Source: Myxococcales bacterium (GTDB lineage: Bacteria > Myxococcota_A > Polyangia > Polyangiales > JADJMO01). From it: DNA of 64,000 nucleotides. Positions 49,754 through 64,000 of this stretch are shown here, piece after piece. The DNA is taken from NCBI GenBank assembly GCA_016709545.1, contig JADJMO010000029.1, forward strand, positions 1-64,000, in the 5' to 3' direction. A program made the translations under genes and the position numbers. Position 1 is the first letter of the stretch, and the number at the start of each line of letters is the position of its first letter. The notes below the pieces were generated by a model. That model saw only the letters and a program-made list of their open reading frames with translations, was not told the origin of the DNA and did not search any database.

Positions 49754-50263
49754 TCAGTCGATGAGGTGGGCCTTCACGGCCTCGGACAGCGTGACCGCGT
49801 GCCAGCGGTGGGCGAGGGTGGGGAGCTCCGCGCGCGGCAGGCCCTCGTCGGGCAGGAACATCGCCGTCCAGATGAACAGCACGTGCTCGTTCATGCACTC
49901 GGCCGAGGCGAGCGGCATGGTGCGGTTGAACTTGTCCACGACGGCGCGGAAGTCGGCCATCTTGCAGTTGGGCTGCTCCCACGGCGAGACGAAGGTGATG
50001 CTCGCGCGGCCTTCGATCATCTCGAAGTTGAGCAGGAGGATCTCCTTGCCCATCTTGCAGCGGAGCCACTTGCTGCCGTCGTTCCACTTCTCGTCCTCGC
50101 AGGCCCAGCCGGCCTCGCCGAAGAGATCGCTCGTCTCCTGGTAGGCGGCCTTGAGCTTGGGCTCGTTGAGCTTCACGAGCGCGGACTTGCCGCACCCACT
50201 GACCAGCGGGAGAGCCAGCAACGACAGGCCGAGGGCCGCGGCGATCCAGGGAGTGCGGGCCAT
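49754..50263 (-). CDS. Putative lipoprotein
   Basis: A 169-residue lipoprotein with signal ARTPWIAAALGLSLLALPLVSGC and lipidated Cys24. The mature part has GWACEDEKWNDGSKWLRC, a CxxD-type Cys pair, then a beta-rich section, NEHVLFIWTAMFLPDEGL and HRWHAVTLSEAVKAHL. The family is unknown. It shares one base with the stop of the preceding gene (50263), so both are co-transcribed. The two proteins show similar ordering, with Cys pairs and a final HAVT/WHDS motif, and may be distant paralogues. Confidence 0.7.
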   Translation of the reverse strand: MARTPWIAAALGLSLLALPLVSGCGKSALVKLNEPKLKAAYQETSDLFGEAGWACEDEKWNDGSKWLRCKMGKEILLLNFEMIEGRASITFVSPWEQPNCKMADFRAVVDKFNRTMPLASAECMNEHVLFIWTAMFLPDEGLPRAELPTLAHRWHAVTLSEAVKAHLID

Positions 50264-50826
50264 CAGATCGTGTTCCCTTCGCCCGGCTTGCCGGGGCCGC
50301 CCGGGGGCTTCGGGCCCTTCGGGGTGCCCGGCGGCGGCTCGGCCGGGAGCTTGTCGTCGAGGAGCCCACGCCGGGTGGCGTTCTGGAGGATGCTGTCGTG
50401 CCACACCGTGAGCACCTGCGGGAGCTCCTTGCGCGAGTAGCCGACGCTGGTCGCGAGCACGACCTTGTAGAGCATCAAGATGTCCTTGGTGCACTTGGCC
50501 TTGCCGATCGTGGCGACCGCGTTGAAGCCGTCGACGCGGTCCTCGTAGGCGGCCTCGCCGCAGAGCGGCTGCTTGATGATGGTGAAGAACATCACCACCG
50601 CGGCCTCGCCCTTGCCGTTGACGATGACGCCGACGAACGAGCCCTTCTTGGTGCAGCCGACCATCCCGCCGTCGGTGTTGTCGATCTTGCACTCGAAGCC
50701 CTCGGTGCGCATCAGGGCCGCGACGTCGTTGGTGGCCTTGTCGGGCTTCTCGAGCGAGGTCACCGACAGCAGGTTGGGCGCGCACGCCGAACCGAGGAGG
50801 GCAACGAGCAGGGCGGCCGCGCGCAT
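50263..50826 (-). CDS. Putative lipoprotein, Pro/Gly-rich tail
   Basis: A 187-residue lipoprotein. ATG at 50826 gives signal MRAAALLVALLGSAC with Cys15; an upstream ATG only adds five residues. The body has EGFECKIDNTDGGMVGC, VMFFTIIKQPLCGEAAYE and LPQVLTVWHDSILQN, similar in layout to the next gene. The tail is Pro/Gly-rich (PPGTPKGPKPPGGPGKPGEG). Family unknown. It lies between the RNA polymerase operon terminator and its partner gene. Confidence 0.65.
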   Translation of the reverse strand: MRAAALLVALLGSACAPNLLSVTSLEKPDKATNDVAALMRTEGFECKIDNTDGGMVGCTKKGSFVGVIVNGKGEAAVVMFFTIIKQPLCGEAAYEDRVDGFNAVATIGKAKCTKDILMLYKVVLATSVGYSRKELPQVLTVWHDSILQNATRRGLLDDKLPAEPPPGTPKGPKPPGGPGKPGEGNTI

Positions 50827-50916
50827 GCCTCGTGATAGCAAAGGACCGCCTCGCTGGGGAGCGGCTGGGTTTGCTCTCGTCGCTCCCGGACCGTCCCTGT
50901 CTGGTCCTCCGCTCCC

Positions 50917-50953
50917 AAAAAGCCGAGCGGCGGTCCGTCACCGGCCGCCGCTC
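50917..50953 (-). terminator. Intrinsic terminator of rpoC
   Basis: Read on the minus strand: GAGCGGCGG, an 11-base loop, CCGCCGCTC, then GGC and TTTTT. The plus-strand arms are 50925-50933 and 50945-50953 and the A-run is 50917-50921. It lies 42 bases after the rpoC stop. Confidence 0.85.
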
Positions 50954-50994
50954 GCGCTGTGCTCCGCCGCAGGGAAATCCCCGCGGCGACGTGG

Positions 50995-55251
<4,257 letters not shown>

Positions 55252-55317
55252 GAGTGGCCTCCGGTGATTGCAGAACGAGTAAGAAAATCAGATTGGACCA
55301 AGGGCAGAGAGGAGCGA

Positions 55318-55351
55318 GCCGCACGACCCCGAGCAACGGGGGCCATGCGGC
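55318..55351 (-). other. rpoB-rpoC intercistronic hairpin
   Basis: GCCGCA/TGCGGC (55318-55323 with 55346-55351), continued by CCCC/GGGG, forms a stable stem in the rpoB-rpoC gap. No T-run follows on the minus strand, so it is more likely an RNA-processing or stability element than a terminator. Confidence 0.5.
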
Positions 55352-55360
55352 TTTGTCGGC

Positions 55361-59503
<4,143 letters not shown>

Positions 59504-59834
59504 CTCGCTCCTCAGTGCTGGTTCGACATCAGGGAGAAGACTCCCCCTGAACGTCCCTCGGCGCGCTGCGCATGCGCGTGAGAGACATCGAGCTGTTTGC
59601 CGGAATCAATGGAGTACGGGCGACGGTGCGGCGGTTGCATAGCGCCGGCCCGACCCGCGTGCCAGGGTAAAGGCACGGTTCGTGAAAGGGGATGTGATTT
59701 CAGCCACTTGGCCGTGCTTCTCTGCCCTGCGCAGTGAAGGGGCAGGGACCTTAGCACAGAGCGGGGGACGGTCGGGATCAGAAAGCCGCACGCCTCGCGT
59801 AGGACATCGTGCGCAAGGGATTGGTCGTCGCTTG
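59504..59834 (-). promoter_or_regulatory. Gap upstream of rpoB, probable promoter and leader
   Basis: 331 bases without a gene. Read towards rpoB, a TGTGCTAAGGT extended -10-like sequence (complement near 59745-59755) and a CCCTGC/GCAGGG hairpin (59725-59747) are visible, but no convincing -35. Since rplL is no longer adjacent, rpoBC must have its own promoter, and it should be here. Confidence 0.45.
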
Positions 59835-60236
59835 CTAGCAGCCCACCGTCTTCCACACGCCGCCGACGCACTCGGCGCGGAGCATCACGTTGCCTCCGTG
59901 CTGACAGCCGTAGTCGCAGGGGCCGTCTCCTGCGACGCAGGCACTGCCCGGTATGACGCGCGCCCTGCCACACCCCTTGCCCGTGAGGGGCGCCTTGTCG
60001 GGACAGGAGACCGCGAGGTCGATCCACACGCCGCCCGTGCACAAGTAGTGGGAGCCGATGCCGCAGTGGTCGGCCTCGATGCACGAGTCACCCTCCGTAC
60101 AAGTCTCACCGACGGTGGGGTGACACAGCGCGACGTTGGTCGCGATGCTGTCGGAGGCGTCGCTGCCACCATCGCTGGCCGCAGGTTCGTCCCCGCCGCA
60201 GGCCGTCAGCGCGAGCAGGCAGAGCCAGGGACGCAT
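59835..60236 (-). CDS. Small Cys-rich lipoprotein
   Basis: A 133-residue lipoprotein, signal MRPWLCLLALTAC with Cys13, then Asp/Ser linker (SDGGSDASDS). The mature domain is rich in Cys with the pattern CHPTVGETCTEGDSCIEADHC and CGRARVIPGSACVAGDGPCDYGCQ, ending ECVGGVWKTVGC; the GGVW repeats suggest two or three small disulphide-stabilised units. Family unknown. First of the genes inserted between rpoB and rplL; divergent from the next. Confidence 0.7.
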   Translation of the reverse strand: MRPWLCLLALTACGGDEPAASDGGSDASDSIATNVALCHPTVGETCTEGDSCIEADHCGIGSHYLCTGGVWIDLAVSCPDKAPLTGKGCGRARVIPGSACVAGDGPCDYGCQHGGNVMLRAECVGGVWKTVGC

Positions 60237-60356
60237 CCTCTGACGATGCGACGACGGCTCGACGCCGGCAAGTGCGCCCGAGCCGCAGTCGTGCAGTGGA
60301 AGCGCAACGCGACCGCGGCGTGAGCCGAATCCCGAGGCCTCGTCCACCTCGGCGCC

Positions 60357-61295
60357 ATGCGTCTGTCGATCCTCATCGCCCTCCTCCTCCCCGCGTGCGC
60401 AGCCGGCTCCCTCGAGACCATCTCCGACGAGCCCGACACCGGCGCGCCGACCGCCGACGGCGGCACCGCGGACACGGGCAGCGCAACCCCTGACGCGACG
60501 CCGACCGACAGCGCGACCACCGACAGCGGCGCTCCATCCAGCGACACGAGCCCCGCCACCGACTCCGGCACCACCCCCGACGCGCCGAGCGGCGCGCTCC
60601 ACTTCGAGCGCTCCTACGGCAACGGCACCTCGCTCATGGGCGGCTGGGGCGCGGGCGTCACCCTCGGCGTCCTCATCACCGATTCGACCGGAAAACCAGC
60701 GGTCGGCGTGCCCGTCACGTGGAGCTCGCGTGCGGGCGACTTCGCCTACTTCCCCGGCGCGCTCGGCGGCACCTCGCTGGTCGTCGCGACCGACGAGAGC
60801 GGCTGGTCCACGCCGAGCATCAACGCGCCGAACCCCACCGTGCCCATCGTCGAGAGCGTGATGACCGCGACGCTCGCGGGCGGCGTGAAGCGCGACTTCT
60901 ACGTGATGACCACCAACAACGGCGACTCGCTCGGCCCCGCGGGGCAGCAGGCGTTCACCGGCCCCGACAACCCGAACCACGCCGCGCTCGGGCCGTACGA
61001 GGTCGGCAAGACCTACCCGGGCGCGCTCACGTTCACGCTCGTCTGCAGCAACGCGACCAAGTGCTACGGCCTGCCGATCGCCAACGTCGGCGTGCGCATC
61101 GCGCTGACCGACGGCAGCTCCGGCAAGAGCGACCCGCGCCTCGATCCGCCGGCCGAGTGCGTGGGCGGTGAGCCGCTGAGCGACGCGAAGGGCGTCGTGC
61201 GCTGCGACCTGCGCATCAAGCGGAAGTTCTCGGGGACGCTGCGCGCCGCGGTCGGCCAGTTCACCGAGTTCGAGTACGGCCTCACCACGAAGTGA
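60357..61295 (+). CDS. Lipoprotein with Ig-like domain
   Basis: A 312-residue lipoprotein: signal MRLSILIALLLPAC with Cys14, then an Asp/Thr/Ser/Pro linker to about residue 80, then a beta-sandwich with VLITDSTGKPAVGVPVTWSS and DESGWSTPSINAPN, as in bacterial Ig-like (Big) domains used by surface proteins, and a C-terminal part with PIANVGVRIALTDG. Probably surface-exposed. It lies among accessory genes between the rpl and rpo genes. Confidence 0.7.
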   Translation: MRLSILIALLLPACAAGSLETISDEPDTGAPTADGGTADTGSATPDATPTDSATTDSGAPSSDTSPATDSGTTPDAPSGALHFERSYGNGTSLMGGWGAGVTLGVLITDSTGKPAVGVPVTWSSRAGDFAYFPGALGGTSLVVATDESGWSTPSINAPNPTVPIVESVMTATLAGGVKRDFYVMTTNNGDSLGPAGQQAFTGPDNPNHAALGPYEVGKTYPGALTFTLVCSNATKCYGLPIANVGVRIALTDGSSGKSDPRLDPPAECVGGEPLSDAKGVVRCDLRIKRKFSGTLRAAVGQFTEFEYGLTTK

Positions 61296-61296
61296 T

Positions 61297-61704
61297 CTAG
61301 CGGTAGCGGCCCTCGCCGACGCCGCGACAGGCGGAGCACTCGCCGTCGTCGAGGTCGGAGGCCACGGTCAGCGCCTGGCACTTCTTGCACAGCACGCGGA
61401 GGACGCCCGTGGGAGGCAAGCGCGGGGGGGCCGGGACCTCGACCGCGGCCTCCCGACACGGCCCGCACCAGCCCCCGCTGTCCAGCGACGCCCTCGGGAA
61501 CCACGACTGGCAGCGAGGGCAGGCCACGCGAACGGGCTCGACCTCCTTCGTGAGCGCGCCGCTCGTGACGAGATCCTTCAGGGCCGAGCGGAGCGCCTTG
61601 CGCAGGGCACCGTTCTCGGCCTCGAGCTCGGCGAGTCGCTCCTCGAGCGTCCTTGCCTTGCTCTCCTCGGGCTCCTGTTCGAGCCAGCGCTGCCAACTCC
61701 GCAT
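61297..61704 (-). CDS. Zinc-ribbon protein with coiled coil
   Basis: A 135-residue cytoplasmic protein. Residues about 12-45 form a leucine-rich coiled coil (LEERLAELEAENGALRKAL), followed by two zinc ribbons: CPRCQSWFPRASLDSGGWCGPC (about 62-83) and CKKCQALTVASDLDDGECSAC (about 108-128), each with two CxxC pairs. It could bind nucleic acid or a protein partner. The family is unknown. It starts 79 bases from the divergent beta-repeat gene. Confidence 0.7.
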   Translation of the reverse strand: MRSWQRWLEQEPEESKARTLEERLAELEAENGALRKALRSALKDLVTSGALTKEVEPVRVACPRCQSWFPRASLDSGGWCGPCREAAVEVPAPPRLPPTGVLRVLCKKCQALTVASDLDDGECSACRGVGEGRYR

Positions 61705-61783
61705 GGAGGGAATCTAGCCGAGGAGTGACGGTGGCGGTGCGCCGCTCCGTGCGCACCCTTCCGTTCGGCGCTACGCCTCCGGG

Positions 61784-62218
61784 ATGCGTCGCATCCTGTC
61801 TCTGCTCGCCGTCCTCACCGTCTCCGTCGCCGCCCACGCGGGCTCCACGATGACCGTCCGCAACGGGTCCGGGTCGTCGATCGGCAAGATCGAGTCCGAC
61901 GGCACCGTGCGCAACGGGTCGGGGTCGTCGATCGGCAAGATCGAGTCCGGCGGCACCGTGCGCAACGAGTCGGGCTCGAGCATCGGCAAGGTCGACTCCG
62001 ACGGCACCATCCGCAATGGCTCGGGCTCGAGCATCGGCAAGATCGACAAGGACGGCACCCTGCGCAACTCCTCTGGCTCCTCGATCGGCAAGCTCGATGG
62101 CTGCACCGTGCGCAACGCGTCGGGCTCTTCGCGCGGCAGCTTCGACGGCTGCTCGAGCTCCGACCACCCGGCGATGGCCGCCTACGTGTTCTTCTTCACG
62201 CCGTTGCACAACCAGTAG
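61784..62218 (+). CDS. Exported protein with 15-residue Asn/Gly/Ser repeats
   Basis: A 144-residue protein with a Sec signal MRRILSLLAVLTVSVAAHA. The mature part is about six tandem repeats of the form TVRNGSGSSIGKIESDG, each about 17 residues, degenerating to TVRNASGSSRGSFDG. The same repeat, RNGSGSxIGxI, occurs in small exported proteins of several phyla and has been described as a closed multi-bladed beta fold. The last residues (AYVFFFTPLHN) are hydrophobic. The function is unknown. The DNA repeats are coding, not a CRISPR array. Confidence 0.7.
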   Translation: MRRILSLLAVLTVSVAAHAGSTMTVRNGSGSSIGKIESDGTVRNGSGSSIGKIESGGTVRNESGSSIGKVDSDGTIRNGSGSSIGKIDKDGTLRNSSGSSIGKLDGCTVRNASGSSRGSFDGCSSSDHPAMAAYVFFFTPLHNQ

Positions 62219-62285
62219 ATTCCAGGACGGACGCTCCGGACGAGACGGCTGAAGCGGAGCAGGGGGACGGCCGTCTGATCGGTCC

Positions 62286-62927
62286 ATGAGGCTCGTCGCT
62301 CTCCCGTTCCTCCTCGCGCTCGCAGCCTGTTCTTCGGAAGCCACGGACCCTGGGTCGGGGAGCGTGGACGCGTCGACCGATTCGACCGCGACCAGCGACT
62401 CCGCCGCGGCCACGGACGCCGTCGACGCAACGCTCGACACCGCCACCCCAGACGCCGTGGCGGACGAGGGGGTCGACACCGCGCTCGACACCGCGCTCGA
62501 CGTCCTCGAGGCCGGCTCGGGCACGCTGCCTCCGTGCTCGACCTGCGCGAAGAGCTCCGACTGCGGAGCGAACATGGTCTGCGTCGACCTCGGCTTCGGC
62601 GCGCCCGGCCGCTTCTGCGCCTACGACCAGGCCAAGGTCGGGGACTGCACGACGGTGCGCCCCTACCGCAAGGCGGAGAGCCTGCCGCTGGCCGGTGGTG
62701 GCAGCGCCGTCGTCTGCGTGCCCTCGATCGCGACCTGCCAGTCGGTGGGCATGTTCAAGCAGAAGTGCACCACCGGGAAGAACTGCGGGCCGGGCGGCGA
62801 CTGCTGGGCCAAGAGCAGCGCGAGCTTCGTGTGCACCCTCGAGTGCAAGGACGACCTCGACTGCCCCGTCGGCTCGACGTGCGAGGTGCTCGGCACCACG
62901 ACCACCGTCAAGCGCTGCCTCTGGTGA
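62286..62927 (+). CDS. Cys-rich lipoprotein
   Basis: A 213-residue lipoprotein: signal MRLVALPFLLALAAC, Cys15, then a linker rich in Asp/Thr/Ala. The mature part holds Cys patterns PPCSTCAKSSDCGANMVCVDLGFG, CTTGKNCGPGGDC and CKDDLDCPVGSTCEVLG, which look like small EGF-like or disulphide knots seen in myxobacterial exported proteins. Last of the five genes between rpoB and rplL; it converges on rplL with a shared terminator. Confidence 0.75.
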   Translation: MRLVALPFLLALAACSSEATDPGSGSVDASTDSTATSDSAAATDAVDATLDTATPDAVADEGVDTALDTALDVLEAGSGTLPPCSTCAKSSDCGANMVCVDLGFGAPGRFCAYDQAKVGDCTTVRPYRKAESLPLAGGGSAVVCVPSIATCQSVGMFKQKCTTGKNCGPGGDCWAKSSASFVCTLECKDDLDCPVGSTCEVLGTTTTVKRCLW

Positions 62928-62970
62928 CAAAAGCGCTCCGCCCGCGACACTCCTTGGAGCGCGCGGGCGG
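62926..62970 (-). terminator. Intrinsic terminator of rplL
   Basis: Read on the minus strand: CCGCCCGCG, a 15-base loop, CGCGGGCGG, then AGCGC and TTTT. Plus-strand arms are 62938-62946 and 62962-62970. It starts 22 bases after the rplL stop and shows that rplJL is a separate transcript from rpoBC. Confidence 0.8.
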
Positions 62971-62991
62971 TTCGCAGACGAGAAGAACTCG

Positions 62992-63375
62992 TTACTTGAG
63001 GGCGATCTTGGCGCCGGCCTCTTCGAGCTTCTTCTTGATGTCCTCGGCCTCGGCCTTGGCGACGCCCTCCTTGACGGGCTTCGGCGCGGCCTCGACCAGG
63101 TCCTTCGCCTCCTTGAGGCCGAGACCGGTGATCTCGCGGACCGCCTTGATGATGCCGATCTTCTTGTCGGCCGCGAACGAGTCGAGGACGATCGTGAACT
63201 CGGTCTGCTCGACGGCAGCGGGGCCAGCAGCAGCGGCGGCGGGCGCAGCGGCGACGGCAACCGGGGCAGCCTTGACGCCCCACTTGTCCTCGAGCTGCTT
63301 GATCAGCCCGGCGAGCTGGATGACGGGCATGTTGCTGAGGTGGTCGATGACCTGCTCGGTGGTGATGTCGGCCAT
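62992..63375 (-). CDS. rplL: Large ribosomal subunit protein bL12 (L7/L12)
   Basis: A 127-residue stalk protein that recruits translation factors. N-terminal domain with VIDHLSNMPVIQLAGLIKQLEDKWGV, Ala-rich hinge, and C-terminal domain with FTIVLDSFAADKKIGIIKAVREITGLGLKEAKDLVEAAPKPVKEGV, containing the factor-binding helix. It follows rplJ by 58 bases. Unlike in most bacteria it is followed by a terminator and foreign genes instead of rpoB. Confidence 0.97.
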   Translation of the reverse strand: MADITTEQVIDHLSNMPVIQLAGLIKQLEDKWGVKAAPVAVAAAPAAAAAGPAAVEQTEFTIVLDSFAADKKIGIIKAVREITGLGLKEAKDLVEAAPKPVKEGVAKAEAEDIKKKLEEAGAKIALK

Positions 63376-63433
63376 TTTAACGTTTGCTCCTTGATGAGTC
63401 AGAAAGTCTTGTTGGTTTCAGAGAGAGTCGAGA

Positions 63434-63991
63434 TCAGGCCTCGGACGTTCCGCCCATCTCACGATGCTTGGCGTCGAGGAGGTACGCGAAGTTCTGCGAC
63501 GGAGCCGCGAGCAGCGCGACGAACTGCTGCAGGGGGGCCTGCATCGTCGCGAGCAGCATGGCGCGGAGTTCGTCCTTGCCAGGCATGGTCGCGAGCTGTT
63601 CGGCGACTGCCTTGCCGTCGAGGAGGGTGCCATCGATGACACCGCCCTTGATGGCGAGCTTGCCCTCGTTGTCCTTGAGGAACGCCTTGACCACCTTGGC
63701 GGCGGCGCTGGGATCCTCGTAGCACCAGGCGAGGCCGGTCATGCCGGTCATCGTCTTGGCGAGGGTGTCGCCGAGCTTCGTGCCCTTGAGGGCCTGCTTG
63801 ACGAGCGTGTTCTTGACGACGCGGTACTCGACCCCGGCCTTGCGGAACTCGGTGCGGAGCTTGGTGACCGTCTCGACGTTGATGCCCTTGTAGTCGAGCA
63901 TGACGACCGAGGTCATCTTGTCGAAGCGGGCCTTGAGCTCGCCGATGGCGACCTTCTTGGCCTCGCGAGCGGCGTTGGTGGCAGCGGCCAT
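63434..63991 (-). CDS. rplJ: Large ribosomal subunit protein uL10
   Basis: A 185-residue ribosomal protein L10, the base of the L12 stalk: KAGVEYRVVKNTLVKQALKG and GLAWCYEDPSAAAKVVKAF are typical. In other bacteria L10 with L12 represses its own transcript by binding the leader, which here lies outside the window. rplK and rplA would be expected to the right, beyond 64000. Confidence 0.96.
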   Translation of the reverse strand: MAAATNAAREAKKVAIGELKARFDKMTSVVMLDYKGINVETVTKLRTEFRKAGVEYRVVKNTLVKQALKGTKLGDTLAKTMTGMTGLAWCYEDPSAAAKVVKAFLKDNEGKLAIKGGVIDGTLLDGKAVAEQLATMPGKDELRAMLLATMQAPLQQFVALLAAPSQNFAYLLDAKHREMGGTSEA

Positions 63992-64000
63992 GATCAGGTC

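Noticed and set aside
61850..62140. Regular repeats of about 50 bases suggested a CRISPR array
   Set aside because: There are no unique spacers, and the repeats are in frame and code for RNGSGSSIGK units.

Overview
The window is high-GC DNA that looks like a myxobacterium, probably Polyangia in the phylum Myxococcota. The evidence is its gene style: many lipoproteins whose lipobox is followed by an Asp/Thr/Gly/Ser-rich linker, a eukaryote-type Ser/Thr kinase, delta-60 and thrombospondin-3 repeat proteins, and a Cys-containing MYXO-CTERM-like sorting tail, together with deltaproteobacterial ribosomal and RNA polymerase proteins. This assignment is inferred from gene content, not from a database search.

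Layout. 0-3.6 kb: the 3' part of a frameshifted RHS polymorphic-toxin gene with a scrambled toxin tip and a small immunity-like gene. 3.7-8.1 kb, minus strand: a tight operon of hisC, a soluble histidine kinase, an NtrC-type regulator and a CDP-alcohol phosphatidyltransferase. 8.2-15.5 kb: a small exported protein, a Mur ligase without its N-terminal domain, two lipoproteins (one frameshifted), an ATP-grasp enzyme and a membrane Ser/Thr kinase. 15.6-21.4 kb: rpsL-rpsG-fusA-rpsJ-rplD-rplW-rplB-rpsS, lacking tuf and rplC and stopping after rpsS. 21.4-29.2 kb: lipoproteins, a GIY-YIG protein and a 2OG-Fe(II) oxygenase. 29.3-33.7 kb: an apparent metal-uptake operon (imelysin-like lipoprotein, TonB-dependent receptor, sterol-desaturase-family enzyme) behind inverted-repeat operator candidates. 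33.6-37.5 kb: a glutathione S-transferase, a CDGSH Fe-S protein, a barrel-like protein, a CusF-like copper lipoprotein and a beta-propeller. 37.6-40.5 kb: arginine biosynthesis, a frameshifted argC overlapping an argJ fused to an argB-like domain. 40.6-50.8 kb: a cyclopropane-synthase-family methyltransferase, a PfkB kinase, large exported proteins, an Smr-domain protein and two small lipoproteins. 51-64 kb, minus strand: rpoC and rpoB, then five genes of unrelated type, then rplL and rplJ.

The most unusual observations are: the ArgJ-ArgB fusion whose kinase part has lost its key catalytic residues; the broken ribosomal/RNA polymerase superoperon, with rplC and tuf absent, five genes inserted between rplL and rpoB, and a terminator-like structure before fusA; a MYXO-CTERM tail that runs without a stop into a lipoprotein signal; and a DNA motif, TGCTGCCA-N-TGCTGCCA, found three times inside unrelated genes with unusual codons. 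Several conserved genes carry single frameshifts and one carries an in-frame TAG, so either the assembly has indel errors or several genes are decaying. The reads should be checked before the broken genes are interpreted biologically.
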